Assembly: GCA_013400975.1 (NCBI GenBank)
Contig: WBMZ01011886.1
Coordinates: 181,457-245,456, forward strand
Length of the DNA stretch: 64,000 bases
Reading direction: 5' to 3'
DNA from: Atrichornis clamosus
Lineage: Eukaryota > Chordata > Aves > Passeriformes > Menuridae
The notes below the pieces were generated by a model. That model searched no databases. It saw only the letters and a list, made by a program, of their open reading frames with translations, and was not told the DNA's origin. This document shows positions 1 through 13,602 of the stretch, piece after piece (position 1 is the stretch's first letter; each line of letters opens with the position of its first letter). The position numbers and the translations under genes are program-made.

Positions 1-3000
1 ACTAGATATATCTATCTGAGTTGACTTTTTCAGGAATATTTTCCCAAATCAAAGCCTAAAATAATATACCTGCTGCAGAATGTGTAAGTATATCTGGTGG
101 GGGTAGAGAATGTTCTTGTGTCCTTTGACTCCTGGCATTCTGCTACATGATCAAACTGCCACAGATGATATTTTCAAGGACAGCTGATCATACTGCACTT
201 AAACAAACAACAATATTCAGCTACAGTGCAAAATCCAAGGCTATGAAAACAACATTATACTTTACAGGAACATTTGTAGATTCAAGTTCATTGACAAAGT
301 TGGGGAGCTTAAAACTTAGAGACATTAGCAATTTCTGACCCAAATACCTCTCACACACAAATATACATTAAAAGGAAAACAAATAAAACCCAAAATACCC
401 AAAAAACCCCACACTCAAAAAAAGCAACCCAAAACTGGCTGCATGTAAGCTATCATTGTGTGGCAGAGCATGTTCTTTTCTTTGCAATATACATAATGAA
501 ATACGATCACTCACCAGTTCATCACTCAAAAAGCTAAATCAGATTTTACTGTGAAAATGCAATTTCATCTCATCAGGTCCCATAGTGCTGAAATGCTAAA
601 CTTAACAATAGAAACTGATGTGATATGCTTGAAATTAAATTGAATCACTACAAACAATGGGTTTTTCAGGGACTGGCCTTGACTGAATATGTTTTTCCAC
701 TTCATTTTGCAAAGCAATCATCAAGTCTTATGGTTTCAAGCAATCTAAATGGCATGTAGGTTGAGCAAATAGAAAAGCAACGTCACTGAAAAAATGCCAC
801 CCATGAAGAAGGAGAAATTATCGCACACAGCACTGAAGGCCTTATCACTTCCACATTTCATGAGGTCCTTTTAAGCAAAGAAAGGAGCCCAGCCTTAAAC
901 CAGTGAAGTCAGTAAAAAAGATTTAGATTTCTTTAATCTCTGAATAAGGTCCAGTGTCTAAAGCCTCTTGCGTGAAACTAATGCAAGATCGTAAAAGATG
1001 GATACAGAGGCATGAATTTGAATTTTTTATCAAACATCAGAAATTTTGTCAAGAACCATTGAGAGGAAAACAGAAGGACAAGTTCTCCGCCCACAGGCAA
1101 CAAACCTCAGAGACAGCCTGACGGGCACCCGTGGCCAAGGCCAGCCACCCTAGTGGACAGTATGGGCCATGGGCTGAGCGGAGATGCTGCTCTGCATGGC
1201 TGCTTGCTCCACACAGAAAAGTTGGGAATTTTCCTCTAGAGGGACAGATTCTTACAGTGATTTTCATCCGCTTTTCCAGGAAGGAGGGGACAGTATAGAC
1301 CTGAGAGTATCACTGATATATAGTAAAATGAAGGCTTGTTTAACTCATAAACAATCATTTTAAAAACTACAAACAAAACAGGATGCGTCTCAGTCTGAAT
1401 TTAGTGTTTTGTGGTAATTTACTTCCTTGAGATACTGTGAGAGACAGATTTCTTCAATACAGCCACCATATACTAATTTTTTTTTTTTCTCTGTCTCCAA
1501 GTAGAAAATAAAATATCAGGGAGAAATACCCGGTATTTGTTTCTTTTAGAGCTAAACTGCCAGCCAGTTCCTCCTTTCAGAGCCAGATGGCTGTGAGGTA
1601 ATTCCAGTATCAACTGTCCAATTCCTAGATGCCTGTTTAACAATATTGTTCATTTTAAATTGTTTACTCTAAGGATAGATCTGCAGGGAGGTTTTACGGT
1701 CTCTGTCCTTACTTAGGGGAAAGCCTGTATGAGTAAAAAAGGCATTAGGAAAGTAAAACCTGTGAGGTTTCCTGGGGCATACTTTCTCCTAATCCTTCCA
1801 GGAAAATAATGAGTTGAGTGGCTTATTGAAGCAAAAGGTCTCAGTTGTCAAACTGCTTCAGTCCTTACGCAATATGGACATCAGAGCCTTCCCTCCAGGA
1901 CAGCAAACATGTCCACAGCAGTGTTCTCTCCTCAGAACTGAGTTCCACTGCCTTCTTGTTGGCCTCCAGAAGCCCTCTTTCTCAGTGATGTGTTTCTGAG
2001 CATTCACCTCAGAAGCTACAGAGACTCCTGAAGAATTTCTGGGGAAAATATGTAAATTCACAGAACCCAGCTCAGTACCACACATGGGAAGCCTGCAACA
2101 CTCACAGTGGGTTAATTCCACTGCTGCAGCTGCTACAATAGGAACCCAGAATTTGCTAAAACAAGAGTTTCCTGTTTACCTTAACAAAGAACAGGGGCTT
2201 TGAAGGCTCTAGTCTTCCCTCCATGTCTTATAGCTACTGTATAGCTCATAAATTCAACAGATATATCAGACTAGTGCTAATAATAATGAAATTTTGTCTC
2301 CCTTCTACATTCATGTTCTTGTTCTAGGTAAGTTATACAACTAAGGTGAAAAAATGCAGACCTGCTACAGTCAATGAGGTTAATTTCTACCAGTGGAGAA
2401 TCTCACAGATGATATATCAAGAATACCACCTGAGTCAAACTAAGACATTTTTACCTTCACAAATATAAAGAAACTTTAACTAATAAAAATATTCACCATT
2501 TTCTTCCACTCACATTAAAAATTAGACTAGCTTTTCTTTTTTTTTTTCTTTCCATGGGCAAAACTTCTGAAAAGTCGGCAAACCATATGTTAGCCCCGAC
2601 AGCACAGAATTTTCACTTTTTTATATTATTTTCTTAAAAGCAAAGTCTACTGAAGTTATAATGGCAGTTTTCACGATTGTCTTTTCAGTTCTGGGCAATG
2701 AAAGAAGTCTAATGTAGCCTGCAGGAATATAGTCAAACCAAATTGATAAAGTCAGATCAAATGAGGAAAAATTAAGCATGGAAAGCCCACACAGCTAACT
2801 ATGTTTTTATACATCATTTTATTCTGGTGAAAATAATTTTGCAAAATGCCAGTATCTCAGCAACTTCTACATCACATGTTCCTCTACAGGCTGTCCCTGG
2901 AAAGTCAACAGTAAACTGTGAATTACACTGTGATCCCTTTGATTTCTCTCAGCCATTTTGCTTGGTGGCAATGTTTCTGCAGGTCAGAGCCTGCTTTGCT

Positions 3001-3490
3001 TATGTCTGTGCTGCTGCAGTGTTTGGGAAGGGTGTCAGGAGCAGAAAAGGCAAGAGATAACTGTGACAGCATAAACGATAGCTTGTGCTATCTTGGGACA
3101 AAATTTGCATAGGGCTCCACAGGAAAGGTTCAACTTTGTATTATAAGAGAAAAGATAGTAATTTAGGAGTTATGTGACGAGAGAGACTGATGATAGAGAT
3201 TAATTTTGGAGTACCCTTTTTATTATGTTGATATGGACAGATAGAGTAAGGGTGAGTAACTAAGTTGCCTTGAGCAGGAATTTTAATGGTGAGGGAGAGC
3301 AGAATTTGGAATGTGAATCGGGAAAAAGCAACTGAAATTTGAAAGCACATTGAGCTTGGGGAACTAGAGATAGTCATTAGGGAATATGACCCCCATTACA
3401 TATATTACCTTAGGAATATTTGTACTTAGACATTACATTTTGAATGTGTCATTCTTTAGCAGTCCTTCCTAGGGCTATACAAACAGTCTC
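1..3490. other. Intergenic, no gene seen
   Basis: AT-rich unique sequence with a T run near 1479-1490 and another near 2536. Open frames are all under 90 codons and lack recognisable domains. Confidence 0.75.
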
Positions 3491-3602
3491 TGGAAGTTAA
3501 CCTGATAATTCCCTTTCCCTTGTTCTTTTTTCTTTGGAAGTTAACCTGATAATTCCCTTTTCCTTGTTCTTCTTTCTTTTTCTTTTTCTTTTTTTTTTCT
3601 TT
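3491..3602 (+). repeat. 44-bp tandem duplication followed by a pyrimidine tract
   Basis: A 44-bp unit beginning 'tggaagttaacctgataatt' at 3491-3534 is repeated almost exactly at 3535-3578. The second copy runs into a T/C tract ('tctttttctttttctttttt') to about 3602. The duplication is recent in appearance, with only a few differences between copies. Confidence 0.92.
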
Positions 3603-4734
3603 TGGCAATCAAAGACTTTCTGAAGGCTGGTGAACAGAAGTAATTGGCTTTCACACAGTAAGTATCAAGATTTCATTTTGATTTGTTAGAGGATTAATTT
3701 AAACCTGAGTTTCAATGCCTACTTTCTTAAAATGATATAACTATATAGATTTTCTCCATTCTTATGTTCATGTAATCTAATTAACAAAGGTTAAAGGATT
3801 AAACTTTTCTTAAAAGTTGATAAATGTGAGGTTAATGAGCAGTTGGAGGAGCAATTTGAACCACACAACCATCCTACTTGGTTCTAAATTAACTGTAATT
3901 GTTCAGAAAATGGACCTAGGTATCATCATGGACAATGTAATACAAACCTCTGATCTCTGTGTGAGAGCCGTTAAGAAGCAAACAAATTGCTAGAATTTAA
4001 AAGGAGCAGGTGGGAAAGTAACAGCAAAAGTATAATAATGCCATTCTCTGAATTGACAGAATGATGCATCTGGCTTTAGGTTTCCTATTCCCCCGAAAGT
4101 AAATGTAGAAAAGTAAAGGGCTCAGAGATAGATGAAGAGAATAAGGTAGATTAAGAGAATAATGCGATAGAGGAAGGAGAGAATGGTACTATTTTCAGAG
4201 AATAATTGAAACATATGCACAATAGTAAATGAAAAATCTCTTAATTTTTTTCATTTAGCTGTTCCTCTTTCTAAAGCAGCTGTACTATGGTACATCCAGT
4301 CCTGATGGTGTCGGTACTATTCGTACTACAGATAAGTCTTATCTACTTTCTAGGTGATAAAATTAGTATGAAGAATTCTATATTAAGGATTTTCTTGAAG
4401 CCAGCCCCATGAGCATCTTGCTATTTAATCTGTCTTTTACATTTTCCTGTGACCAGTTTCCTATCCCTACTGAGGCCTATTGATGCTGCTGAGAGTAATG
4501 CTTACTGGGAATGCAATTCAGCTCATCCGTGCTAGCAGTAGTGAGCAGATGACACAGACGTGCATGGCACTGCTATGCAGATCACACACAACTCCGGCTG
4601 TTCTTCAGAATGTTTGATCACGTCAGTAAATTGTCTCATCCTCAGGTGTATTCTCTCCTGCATAAGGACCGGCAGGTTGGCTCTGAGTCCAGGGGAGGGA
4701 AGACAATGTTAGCAGGTAGATGAAATCACTCTGA

Positions 4735-5000
4735 AGGGTTTTCTGCGCAGTCATCTGTGGTTAGAGGTAGCTATTCCTTCCGGCCGACTGAGCCGGTTGC
4801 TAAGGCGCGCTGTCTCAGCTCGCTGTGTCACTAAACCCTCACAGCCAGCATCTCCAAACGGCTTCAGTTGCCTGGGAGACCCCGCTCCATCCTGGCGAGC
4901 AGCAGCTGGCCTCCCTTTCGCACACCTTCACGGGGTCTCTGCCGAGCCACAGAGACCAGCCTCAGCACAGAGCTGCCAGGTGAGCGGCACAAAGTGCCCT
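4735..5000 (+). promoter_or_regulatory. Small CpG pocket, possible unannotated promoter and first exon
   Basis: About a dozen CpGs fall in roughly 260 bp of otherwise CpG-poor intergenic DNA. Near its left edge is GGTTGCTAAGG (4795-4805), close to one half of an RFX X-box. At 4979/4980 there is a CAG|GTGAGC consensus splice donor on the + strand. Together this could be the start of a spliced, perhaps non-coding, transcript about 20 kb upstream of CADPS2. A 131-residue open frame covers it (4797-5192, non-ATG start), but it shows no known domain. Confidence 0.3.
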
Positions 5001-5192
5001 TGCCCATCCCTGCAGCAACCTGAGGAACCGTGGAACAACACCACTGCACACATGTGCAGCACAGGTTTCCCACAGAGCATCATTCAGGCCCACAGGAGCC
5101 ATGCTTTTCTTAAAGATGCCCTATGGTACAGGCCCAAACCAGCTGGAAAACTCATGATGAATATCACAGTTCATACCTCAGGAACAAAATAA

Positions 5193-7279
5193 TTTTATTT
5201 CTAAATTATTACAGAGAACTCTGATTTTTCAGGCATAGAAAAATGAGATATGAATTCCCGTAGGCAGTAAGGTCAGCTGCAAACTTCATTTTGTTTCTTC
5301 AACTTCAAAGAAAACAGCTTTAAACTAACTTTCTTTTCTTTAGAAAATTCCCACCAGATAATATAATAAAAATTAAATAAATAAATATATAAACTTAGAC
5401 AATTATTACATCAAAGAAAGTACTGCTCTTCACACATTTTTCCTCCTTGGAAAACAGATGAGGAAGAAAATGAACCACATGTAATTTTGGCCAGTTGGGT
5501 CATTTAAAGAATTATTGCCAAAATAACTGGGAGAGCTTGGCTGTGACTCACATTTTTCTGTTAAAATCTCATCACAAAAAAACACACATTTGTGACAGAC
5601 CTTGGCTCCTAAGTAATAGCACATCACATAATTGCTTGAATCTTTGTACCTTGTTTATTTCTAAACCAAATTTCTTCATGCTCACAGCTTTTGGGGAAGA
5701 TTATGACTGTATTTTTGAAGAACCTAATTTGCATGAGTTTTTTTCAAGAAAAAAAACCCCCAGAACCCTGAAAAATACACAAAGCATGTCTTTTGCTATC
5801 ACAAGCAAAAATCTTCAAATAGGCTAGATCACTGTTCCCTGCATGCAAATACAGTTATCTGATATACTGTGGAGCATTTCTTAAACTTGTTTAGATCCTG
5901 TTGAACATTAGATAGGCAAGAGATAGAAATTAAATATTGTTTTATTTACACCTCCACTTTATCAGAATTTATTGAAATTCAGTTAGGCTTTTAAATTACC
6001 CATACAGATCAATTTCCTTCAAATGAGCTTTTTTCTTTTTAAGTGGCCCTTTAAACCCTAATTGTAATCAGGCTTCAGACAAAATTTCCAGATGGTAGTT
6101 TCATTCTAGACAATCTGCTCTTTCAAGTGCCTCTCTCTCTAAAACCCAGTGAGCATCAAGTGCATTTATCACATTCTGATGCAACTACTGGCACAAGATA
6201 AGTTTACTTTTCACCTAAGAGTATATCAAATATTTTACATTGTAATAATTGATGCAGGGATTGCAAAATTGCTATTCAGCAGAGGAAAAAAAATACAATT
6301 AGAGAACACAGCGTAGCACCCTGACAGTATGAGGTGAACCCTAATGAATTAGCTAACAAATGAGCACACTAAGTTCTGCTCAAGTGTGCTTCCTAAGCAG
6401 CAATTCACAAAATCTGCTTTTCAATGTATTTCTCCTTTGTAAGGCTAAAATCCACACAAATTAGTTCTCAGCTGGGGTCATCAGATGAAATGTATGGAAA
6501 ACATAGGAAGAGTATCTTTCAGACTCCCTTCCAGCCCTGAGTTGTGCTCAGCACTTGCACTAAACCCCTCCAAGCCTCTCAGCACTAGCCATGCTTTAAC
6601 ACTTATTGGCTATGACATTGCAACAGATGGAACAAGAACATTTTGACCACAGCCCAAACCAGGCTTTCCTCCTTGGAAATGTGTCTTCCTTGGCCTGTTG
6701 TAGCCTTTGTCTCAGAAAAGTCTTGCTGTAGCCTCCCAGGCCCACAGTGCTCCTGATAGTACCTTCAGTGCACTGAATCTGCTACAGAGATTTTGGAATT
6801 CTCTACTGCAATCATAGTGCAAAGCCTGCCTACAAAGTATTCTGTAAATCTTGTTCTGGTAGATTTTAATTCAGAAATAGGCCTTATCTCAGTTGAGGAT
6901 TGCACTTCATTGGAGATAACATGGCATGAGAATTAAGCTGCATCAGATCTCCCACCTCCTTGAGGAAGTCTATGCATGCTTTGGAAAATCACCATTGTAG
7001 TATTTCTAATCTTAAGCATGTTTTTCACAACTGATTGATCACCTGCATTTCCTCCACTCTGTCACAGCACAGGGTAGCCTGGTATAGCTAATTGTTGTTC
7101 TTTGTGAACTGAGACAGTCTTCACCACTCTTAGAGCACCTTCTGTGCTCCTAAAGACAGGACAATTCTCCACCAGACACGGCTTGTCAGAAACTTCTGAA
7201 CTAGTCCATAAAGACTAGCAACATGAAGTATCTAGGAACTGTAGTATCCAGTGGCTGTGGGATGGCACCACTCATGACA
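5193..7279. other. Intergenic, no gene seen
   Basis: AT-rich unique sequence. The part from about 6000 to 6480 has little low-complexity or repeat character and contains phrases such as 'ccctaattgtaatcaggctt'. It might be conserved non-coding DNA, which only alignment can show. Confidence 0.65.
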
Positions 7280-7355
7280 CATAGAATTATAGAATCATTT
7301 AGAATGGAAAAAACCTTTAAAATCTGAAGATCTAACATAGCAATGGGCATAAAAG
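7280..7355 (-). mobile_element. Short CR1 LINE 3' tail, antisense
   Basis: The inverted CR1 tail 'catagaattatagaatcatt' is followed by 'agaatggaaaaaacctttaa' and 'aatctgaagatctaacatag'. It matches the complement of the CR1 3' end (ATGATTCTATGATTC tail, 'aaggtcttttccaac'). It is diverged and ends within about 80 bp. Confidence 0.7.
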
Positions 7356-10300
7356 CCAATCTATTTTAAAGACAGAGATTCATTTGCTCTGCTGTTGGTT
7401 GGGAATCACAAGAACTTCTCCAGTCTGAGCAGCCCTGACTGCTAAGGTTACAGGAACAAGCAGATCAGCAGCCACCTCTGCTGGATGGTCTTAATTCAGA
7501 GTGGAAGGAGTTTAGCTCAAAGTGGCATCCACATTTGTGGGTGCCCCTCAGTTACCCTTTAAAGGTAAAATCCTTCATCATCCCCACTATCTAGCCACCT
7601 GACAAACACACCAGGAATACTCTGTCTGAAGGCATGACAGAAAGGAGAGAAACTGGCTGTTCATCCTGCTCCTGGCCTAGACTGCCCCTTGGAGATGACA
7701 GTGACAGTGACTTTCCATCCATCTGGAAAATGTGCCTCTTAGAAAGCATGCTCAGGAAACTAGCCCACAATTGTCACATAGGAGACCACCAACAACCTTG
7801 CAGGGAAAGCACTGCCATTGGATGTGAGTGTAGGTAAAGTTGAAACAAAAATGGAGAAGGCCCATGGTCAGACCATGAACAGCAATTCTACATTGCAGAG
7901 TTCCATTTGCAGAGGAAGAAAATGTAACTCAGAAATTACTTGTCCCAGAAGGTCTGTGACAGAGCACTCACATACATGTGCATGGAAGGGATGCTCTGAT
8001 GTCCAAACTGCAGCCCTCAGTCCACGTCCAGAGAGGATGAGAGTCCAACTGCATCCATTTTTATGCAGCTAAACGTCTCTGCTTTCTACGAGCAGCCTGC
8101 TAAGGATGTGAAACAGGCAGCAGTGGGCACCAGTGAGCTTCACCAGCATCAAAGCACTGCTGCCTCCAGAAGAAAGGGACGAGCTTGATCAGTAAACCAG
8201 GACATGATGAATTACAAATGTGAACCAGGAACCTGTTGGGAAAAGAAGTAATGGTGTGTGAAAAGTGTGCTGTGGACCTGCAGGCACATTGCATGCACCT
8301 CAGTTATAAGGCTGTCTCACGTCTCCTGGACACCTGCTGTCTCTGCTGCTCAGGGCATCCATCAGAACCACAGCCTGGACCGGGAATCGCAGGGCCACAG
8401 CAATGAGCCTGCAGGAATGGAGCTTGCTCCATCCCCGTCCCACAAGCAGATGCAGTCTCTCTTTAAGGCTGCAAAGACACTACAGTCCAGGACAGGAATG
8501 GTGTAAGTAATGGAACCTCTGTGGAAATCTGTGAGGTGTCTCCCAGCTGTGGGCACAGTGGGTACTCAGGGATTTACAGAGGCATTGTAAAAGTGTGTAA
8601 AATAGATGCAGGCTGTAATCCAGCCTGGGATACCCTCAAGAATCCCTCCACCAGGAATGGGGGACAACACCTAAATATTCTTAATGGTATGGAACCTGGT
8701 TGCTTGATTAATTCCCTTTTATATTCTGTTACAGAACCAGAATTCAGAGAAGTGGTTTCTTTGTGCTGTTGTTCTTCCATGGGACTTAGTCTCTCCAGAG
8801 GTGACCTTTGCTCAGGGAACCTATTCCTCATGGGGCACTCTCATATCTTTCCTAGTCAAAAAGACTGCTAACTGGAAGCATCTATGGCTTTTATGACTTA
8901 TCTTAGAATTCATTTTAGAAGTTACTTCTGCTTGTATGTCACTTATATACCTACTGAAAACTCAGTATTTAGTCATCAGATCTGGGGAGAGCTGCTTTAT
9001 AAAACAATAAAATAAATATGTTCCAGAAACACTTTACTTTTTTTGGTTTCTTATTTTGATGATGATACATGTATAAAATAAACCAAGAGTTCTGTCATGT
9101 TGATGTTATAATGGATGAGTTCACAAGTTCATATTTTTTTAATAAGTCTTCTTGGTCTTGAGTTACCTAAGAAATGTCATAAGGTGAAACAGACAAAGCC
9201 AAGGGGCATTTTGGCACTGCTTCATTTATATAGTTTTTACCCTGAATTCATGTTTGCCTCTGAAACATTTCATTTTTTTAGAAATGATGTGAGCACTTTG
9301 CTCTGTTGATGTGGTACGCTACCTAATGTATCAAATGAATGAGATAACAGGTGGCAGTGTAATAACACAGCACATCAGCAGATTTAGCTGTCTCTGCAAT
9401 CAGATCTTGCATCATTACACTAGAAAACAATCAGAATGCTGCTTGAAAGATGGCACTATGGGAAGGAACAAAGAAAATCCTGAAGCATCTTTAACAAGAA
9501 ATCAAAGAATTAAAGTAAACCAGAATTTACTGTCATCTGTTACATGATACAAGGTAGAAGTTCCAGCCTTACAATGTCATGTAATCTCTTGCAACCAATC
9601 CTAGAGCATCTCATTAATAATCTGGCATATGCTGCATTTGCTTTATATATGTATATTTTTAGCCTTCAGATTATATTAGCTCCATTAAAGTAGCTTATGC
9701 TTCCCTCTCTTCTTTCTTGATCACCTGAACTGGTTCAAGAAACAATTCACCTGCATAGAGGTGTTACCATAAGACCACACACTATTAAATATATTTCAGT
9801 TTTTGCTCAACAGCTAAATACCAAGGAGAAAAATATCTTTCAAGTTTGTGTTGTACGTTTCACCAAAAGTAGTGATTTTTTTCAGTTTAGGAACCGATGT
9901 CAGGAGAATAAGAACACAGGTTTTTCTCCATTACATTTACTGGTGAATTAAATCCATTAGCCATCTGAAAAAGAGCTTCTATCCTTCTTAGTCCTTCTTA
10001 CTTTCACTACCTAATGAGGTAATTGGAGTTTCACCAGTTCTGGAATGAACAGGGTGACAGGTCTATCCAAAAAGGTAAAGGAAGATGCAGAGTCTGCAGA
10101 TACTATCATTCCAATCCCTCAAAAACAGATAGAAGGTGCTGTGAGTTTCTTGTTGGCATATTCCATCTCCTAGACCATGCTGGATCAGCTCAGGTACACT
10201 GCTGACACTAAGTGCTCTCTCTCTCGACCATTGAAAAATCATTCACCATTTCCTTTTTTCCTTATTGCCTACAGCATTATGCTGCACTGAACCCGTCTTT

Positions 10301-13300
10301 CCTTATTCCTCTACTTCTGCATTAGTCATTTTGCATATTGCATCTTCCCCGACTCTTGTTTTCATGGAGAAAAACTGACTCAGACTATGTACAAGTAATT
10401 CCAGAAGTAAACGAATAACTGAAATACATAATATAGGGAACCAGAGATATATCAACAGATCAGTTGCTCTTGTCATCTCACCCCTTCAGAGAAACGAGCA
10501 GGAAGAAAAATGTATGGGCAAATCTGAATGATTCATGAAGGTAAAATTCCCAGTGCAACAAGGTCTTTGAAGCATTGTAGCCTTCTAGCTGAAACACACA
10601 TGGAATTGCAGGGACCTCAGGAGATGTGAAAGCCTGTTCCCTCTCTGACAGCCTCTTTTCCCTCCTCCTGCCAGCAGTTTGGCTGGTCTGGCAGCTCAGC
10701 CCTGGCTGTGCAGTACTGCAGCCACGAGATGTGGTGAAAGGCTATTACTGAGCTATGAGCCACTGCCCAGGATCCAGTGGGATAATGCTGTAGTTGGTTG
10801 CTCTCCAGACAGTCGTCCATTTGACACCATTGTTCTCACCAAAATCCCACAAAACTATGTGTTGGTTGCACATGAAATTTCTGCTCTTGTTGCTTGTGTG
10901 GGTGGTTATAATGTCTCAGATTCATTTCTCGCACAATCTTGTCATTTGCTGGCTAGATTCGGCCATTATCTTTAATAGCCAAATTACTCCTTTAAGTAGA
11001 AAGCCCAGTGCACTGGTTTATTGGTTTCTTTTCCCTTTAAAGTCATGTCTGGAGGAGTCCTTGCACCATCACTTGCCATTAGGAAAAAAAGATGGAGTGA
11101 AACTCAGCTGTGAAAGCAAGGTAGTGACAGCTCATAACCTGAGCGTGACTGATACTACCTTTCAGCTGGTTTTACATTTTTCAGGCTTGAAGAAGATGCC
11201 GTGATTAATATTTTAATACATGTAAATTAACATATTGGAGTGACTGAAAACTAACATTTGAAATATGTTTGCCAAAGAAATTGTTACCAATGCTCAGCTT
11301 ACAACAAGAGCTCTAAGCTACAATTGCAGCATCATTTTTATTTTTCAATGCAAATGACTCTGGTCAGATTTAAGATACAGCACCATCTTATGGATATTTG
11401 TGTATAGATTAATGAGTGCAACTGGTTATCTGCTGGCAAAAATGTTTCTTTGCAAACAAAATGTAGCAAGGCAGAATTATCACTGTGCACTTTCTGTATA
11501 TGGGAAAAGCCAGAATGAGCTGTAAGAATGGGGAAGGACATTGTTCTGACACACTCACTTGGGCAAATTTTCCATTTAACTACCAAGTCTGTGATCAGAT
11601 TGCCAAGTATTCCCACTATTGTAGTATCACAGCTTCCAACAAGTACTAAAATTTCATGTAAGAGACATCAAAATACTTGAAATTAATTTCTTAATCATTA
11701 TAAAAACACATACATTTAAATCTCATTTTATTTGTCTCTTGGTTTCAGGGGCATTTATATGAAGTAGGGTCAAATTTTCAAGATTTTTCATTCAATTTTA
11801 AATAATCCTGGCTATCTTTATAACTTTTCTTTTGATTGAAGTTTAAGTTCATTCCTATTTTGGTGATTCCAGAAACTCCAGAAAAAAACCCCAACAGAAC
11901 TAAGCCTAACCACATTCAAATAGCAAGGATTGGCAATTCTATTTTCCAATTTAACTCCCCACTATTAAAGGGCTCATTTAATTAAAGCAGTGTAAATGTT
12001 CATTCTCATTTCATGCATTCTTAGTCATAAATGTCAAATAGAGTCTTTTATGAAAGTAAAAGCCAGAGCTTACCTTTTTTCCTTCCATCAGAATTGCAAA
12101 AACAAACCCTAAAAAACCCTAATTAAATTTATTTTTGCTGTTTGTCACTTAGCAAGCAAAGCATTAACTGAATTTAATGCTTTGGTGTTTAAAGTACTAA
12201 ATTAAGCATGGAACCATTGAATGCTTCAACTCATCAACAGTGACTTACTTCACAAACTCTGATTCTCTCTACTAGTGCAGAACCGATTATAGGGAAAGGA
12301 CATATTATCACTTACAAAACCCCAAACCAGCAATAAAACTCCACCTCTTTGGGAGCCTGTGTAAGTATGTATTTAACCATAAATACAGGTTTTAATCTCA
12401 TTAACTTGACAGTGTTAAAGTTTTCTAGGTGCTTGCTTGACTAGGGTAAGGTTTACAGGTAAAATGAAGCCCCTGCCTGAATGGTGGAAAAAGTGTATGT
12501 GGGATGGATGGATGGATTTGTATTGTACACAAATAATTTAAATTACATGATTGCTATCAATTTTATTTTATTATATCTAAAATACAGTCTAAAATTCTAG
12601 ATACCCTGGCAGCAATACAGTGTGTACAGTGAAACCCTAGGAGCATTGAAACATTAATTGATTTCTAGAAAAACTTATGTCTGGGACTTTGTTCCTCTAG
12701 GAAGCATAGGCTTCAAAAATCCCATTAGATTGTATGTTTGCAGCCTTCCTGAAATGTCACCACTGAGAGGTACAAAAGGAGAAAGGTTTTCTTTGCCTTA
12801 GGCCATTAAGAGTATGTTGCTGCCTTCTCCCACACTGTCCTATTCCAGGCCACGTATAGCTTTCTGACTAAAAATAAATGTCTTAAACTCCTCTAGAAAC
12901 CAAAGGATGGCCAGTGCAATATCCTGGTAACAGCACTGAGGCTTCACATTGAAGCAGTATGATCATACCTTCATCTGTATGATCTTTGTAATCAAAAGAT
13001 CAGGCAGGTACTGCTGGAGATCAAAAACCTAGTTGCAAAACTTAGTAGCAATGAATGGCAGGTGAATTTGGCATAATTTCTGCCATTTCATTTTGTTAAC
13101 TTTCCCTTTAACACTAATCTCATGCCATGATTTAGCAACCATTCCCCAAAGGCTGTAATCCAAAGAACAGATTGCAAGATGCAGGACAGCAAAAAGAAAT
13201 TATATTTGTATTTGTTGTTTACCTTTGGAATTAGTTTAACACAAATATTTAAACACATTCTGTATGAAGGAAGTGTCACCTTCTACTTGTTTATCTATTT

Positions 13301-13513
13301 TGAGAACAAATATGTTTCAGTAAACTTGCATTGAAGCACATGTTTTCATCTAGGACTCTACTGTCTTCAAATAAATTTTTTGTGGAAAAAATAGAAATAA
13401 ATTAAAACAGCAGAGTTAATTGAAAAGAACGTACATAGTAAATGCCCACTTTATTTAAAATATCTATTAAGTATATGAAAAGTCACAAAAAAAGTAAAAT
13501 AAAATATTAGTAT
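7356..13513. other. Intergenic, no gene seen
   Basis: Unique sequence with short overlapping open frames (for example 8521-8871 and 10794-11204) that show no domain and no codon pattern of a gene. Between 11930 and 12250 the sequence is AT-rich with homeodomain-like cores, without a stronger signal. Confidence 0.65.
12502..12517 (+). repeat. (GGAT)n microsatellite
   Basis: Four consecutive GGAT units interrupt AT-rich intergenic sequence. Short, with no further features. Confidence 0.85.
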
Positions 13514-13602
13514 TGCTCTTGGGGTGTCCTGTGCAGGGCCAGGAGTTGGACTTGATGATGCCAATGGGTCCCTTCCAACTCAGCATATTCTATGATTCTA
13601 TA
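13514..13602 (+). mobile_element. Short CR1 LINE 3' tail
   Basis: About 90 bp of CR1 3' UTR on the + strand: 'cttggggtgtcctgtgcagg', 'ccaggagttggacttgatga', 'gggtcccttccaactcagca' and the octamer tail 'tctatgattctat'. It is strongly 5'-truncated, as is typical for CR1 insertions. Confidence 0.9.

Noticed and set aside
12502..12517. Considered as part of a CRISPR-like or telomeric array
   Set aside because: Only four GGAT units, with no spacers and no TTAGGG repeats. It is an ordinary microsatellite in eukaryotic DNA.
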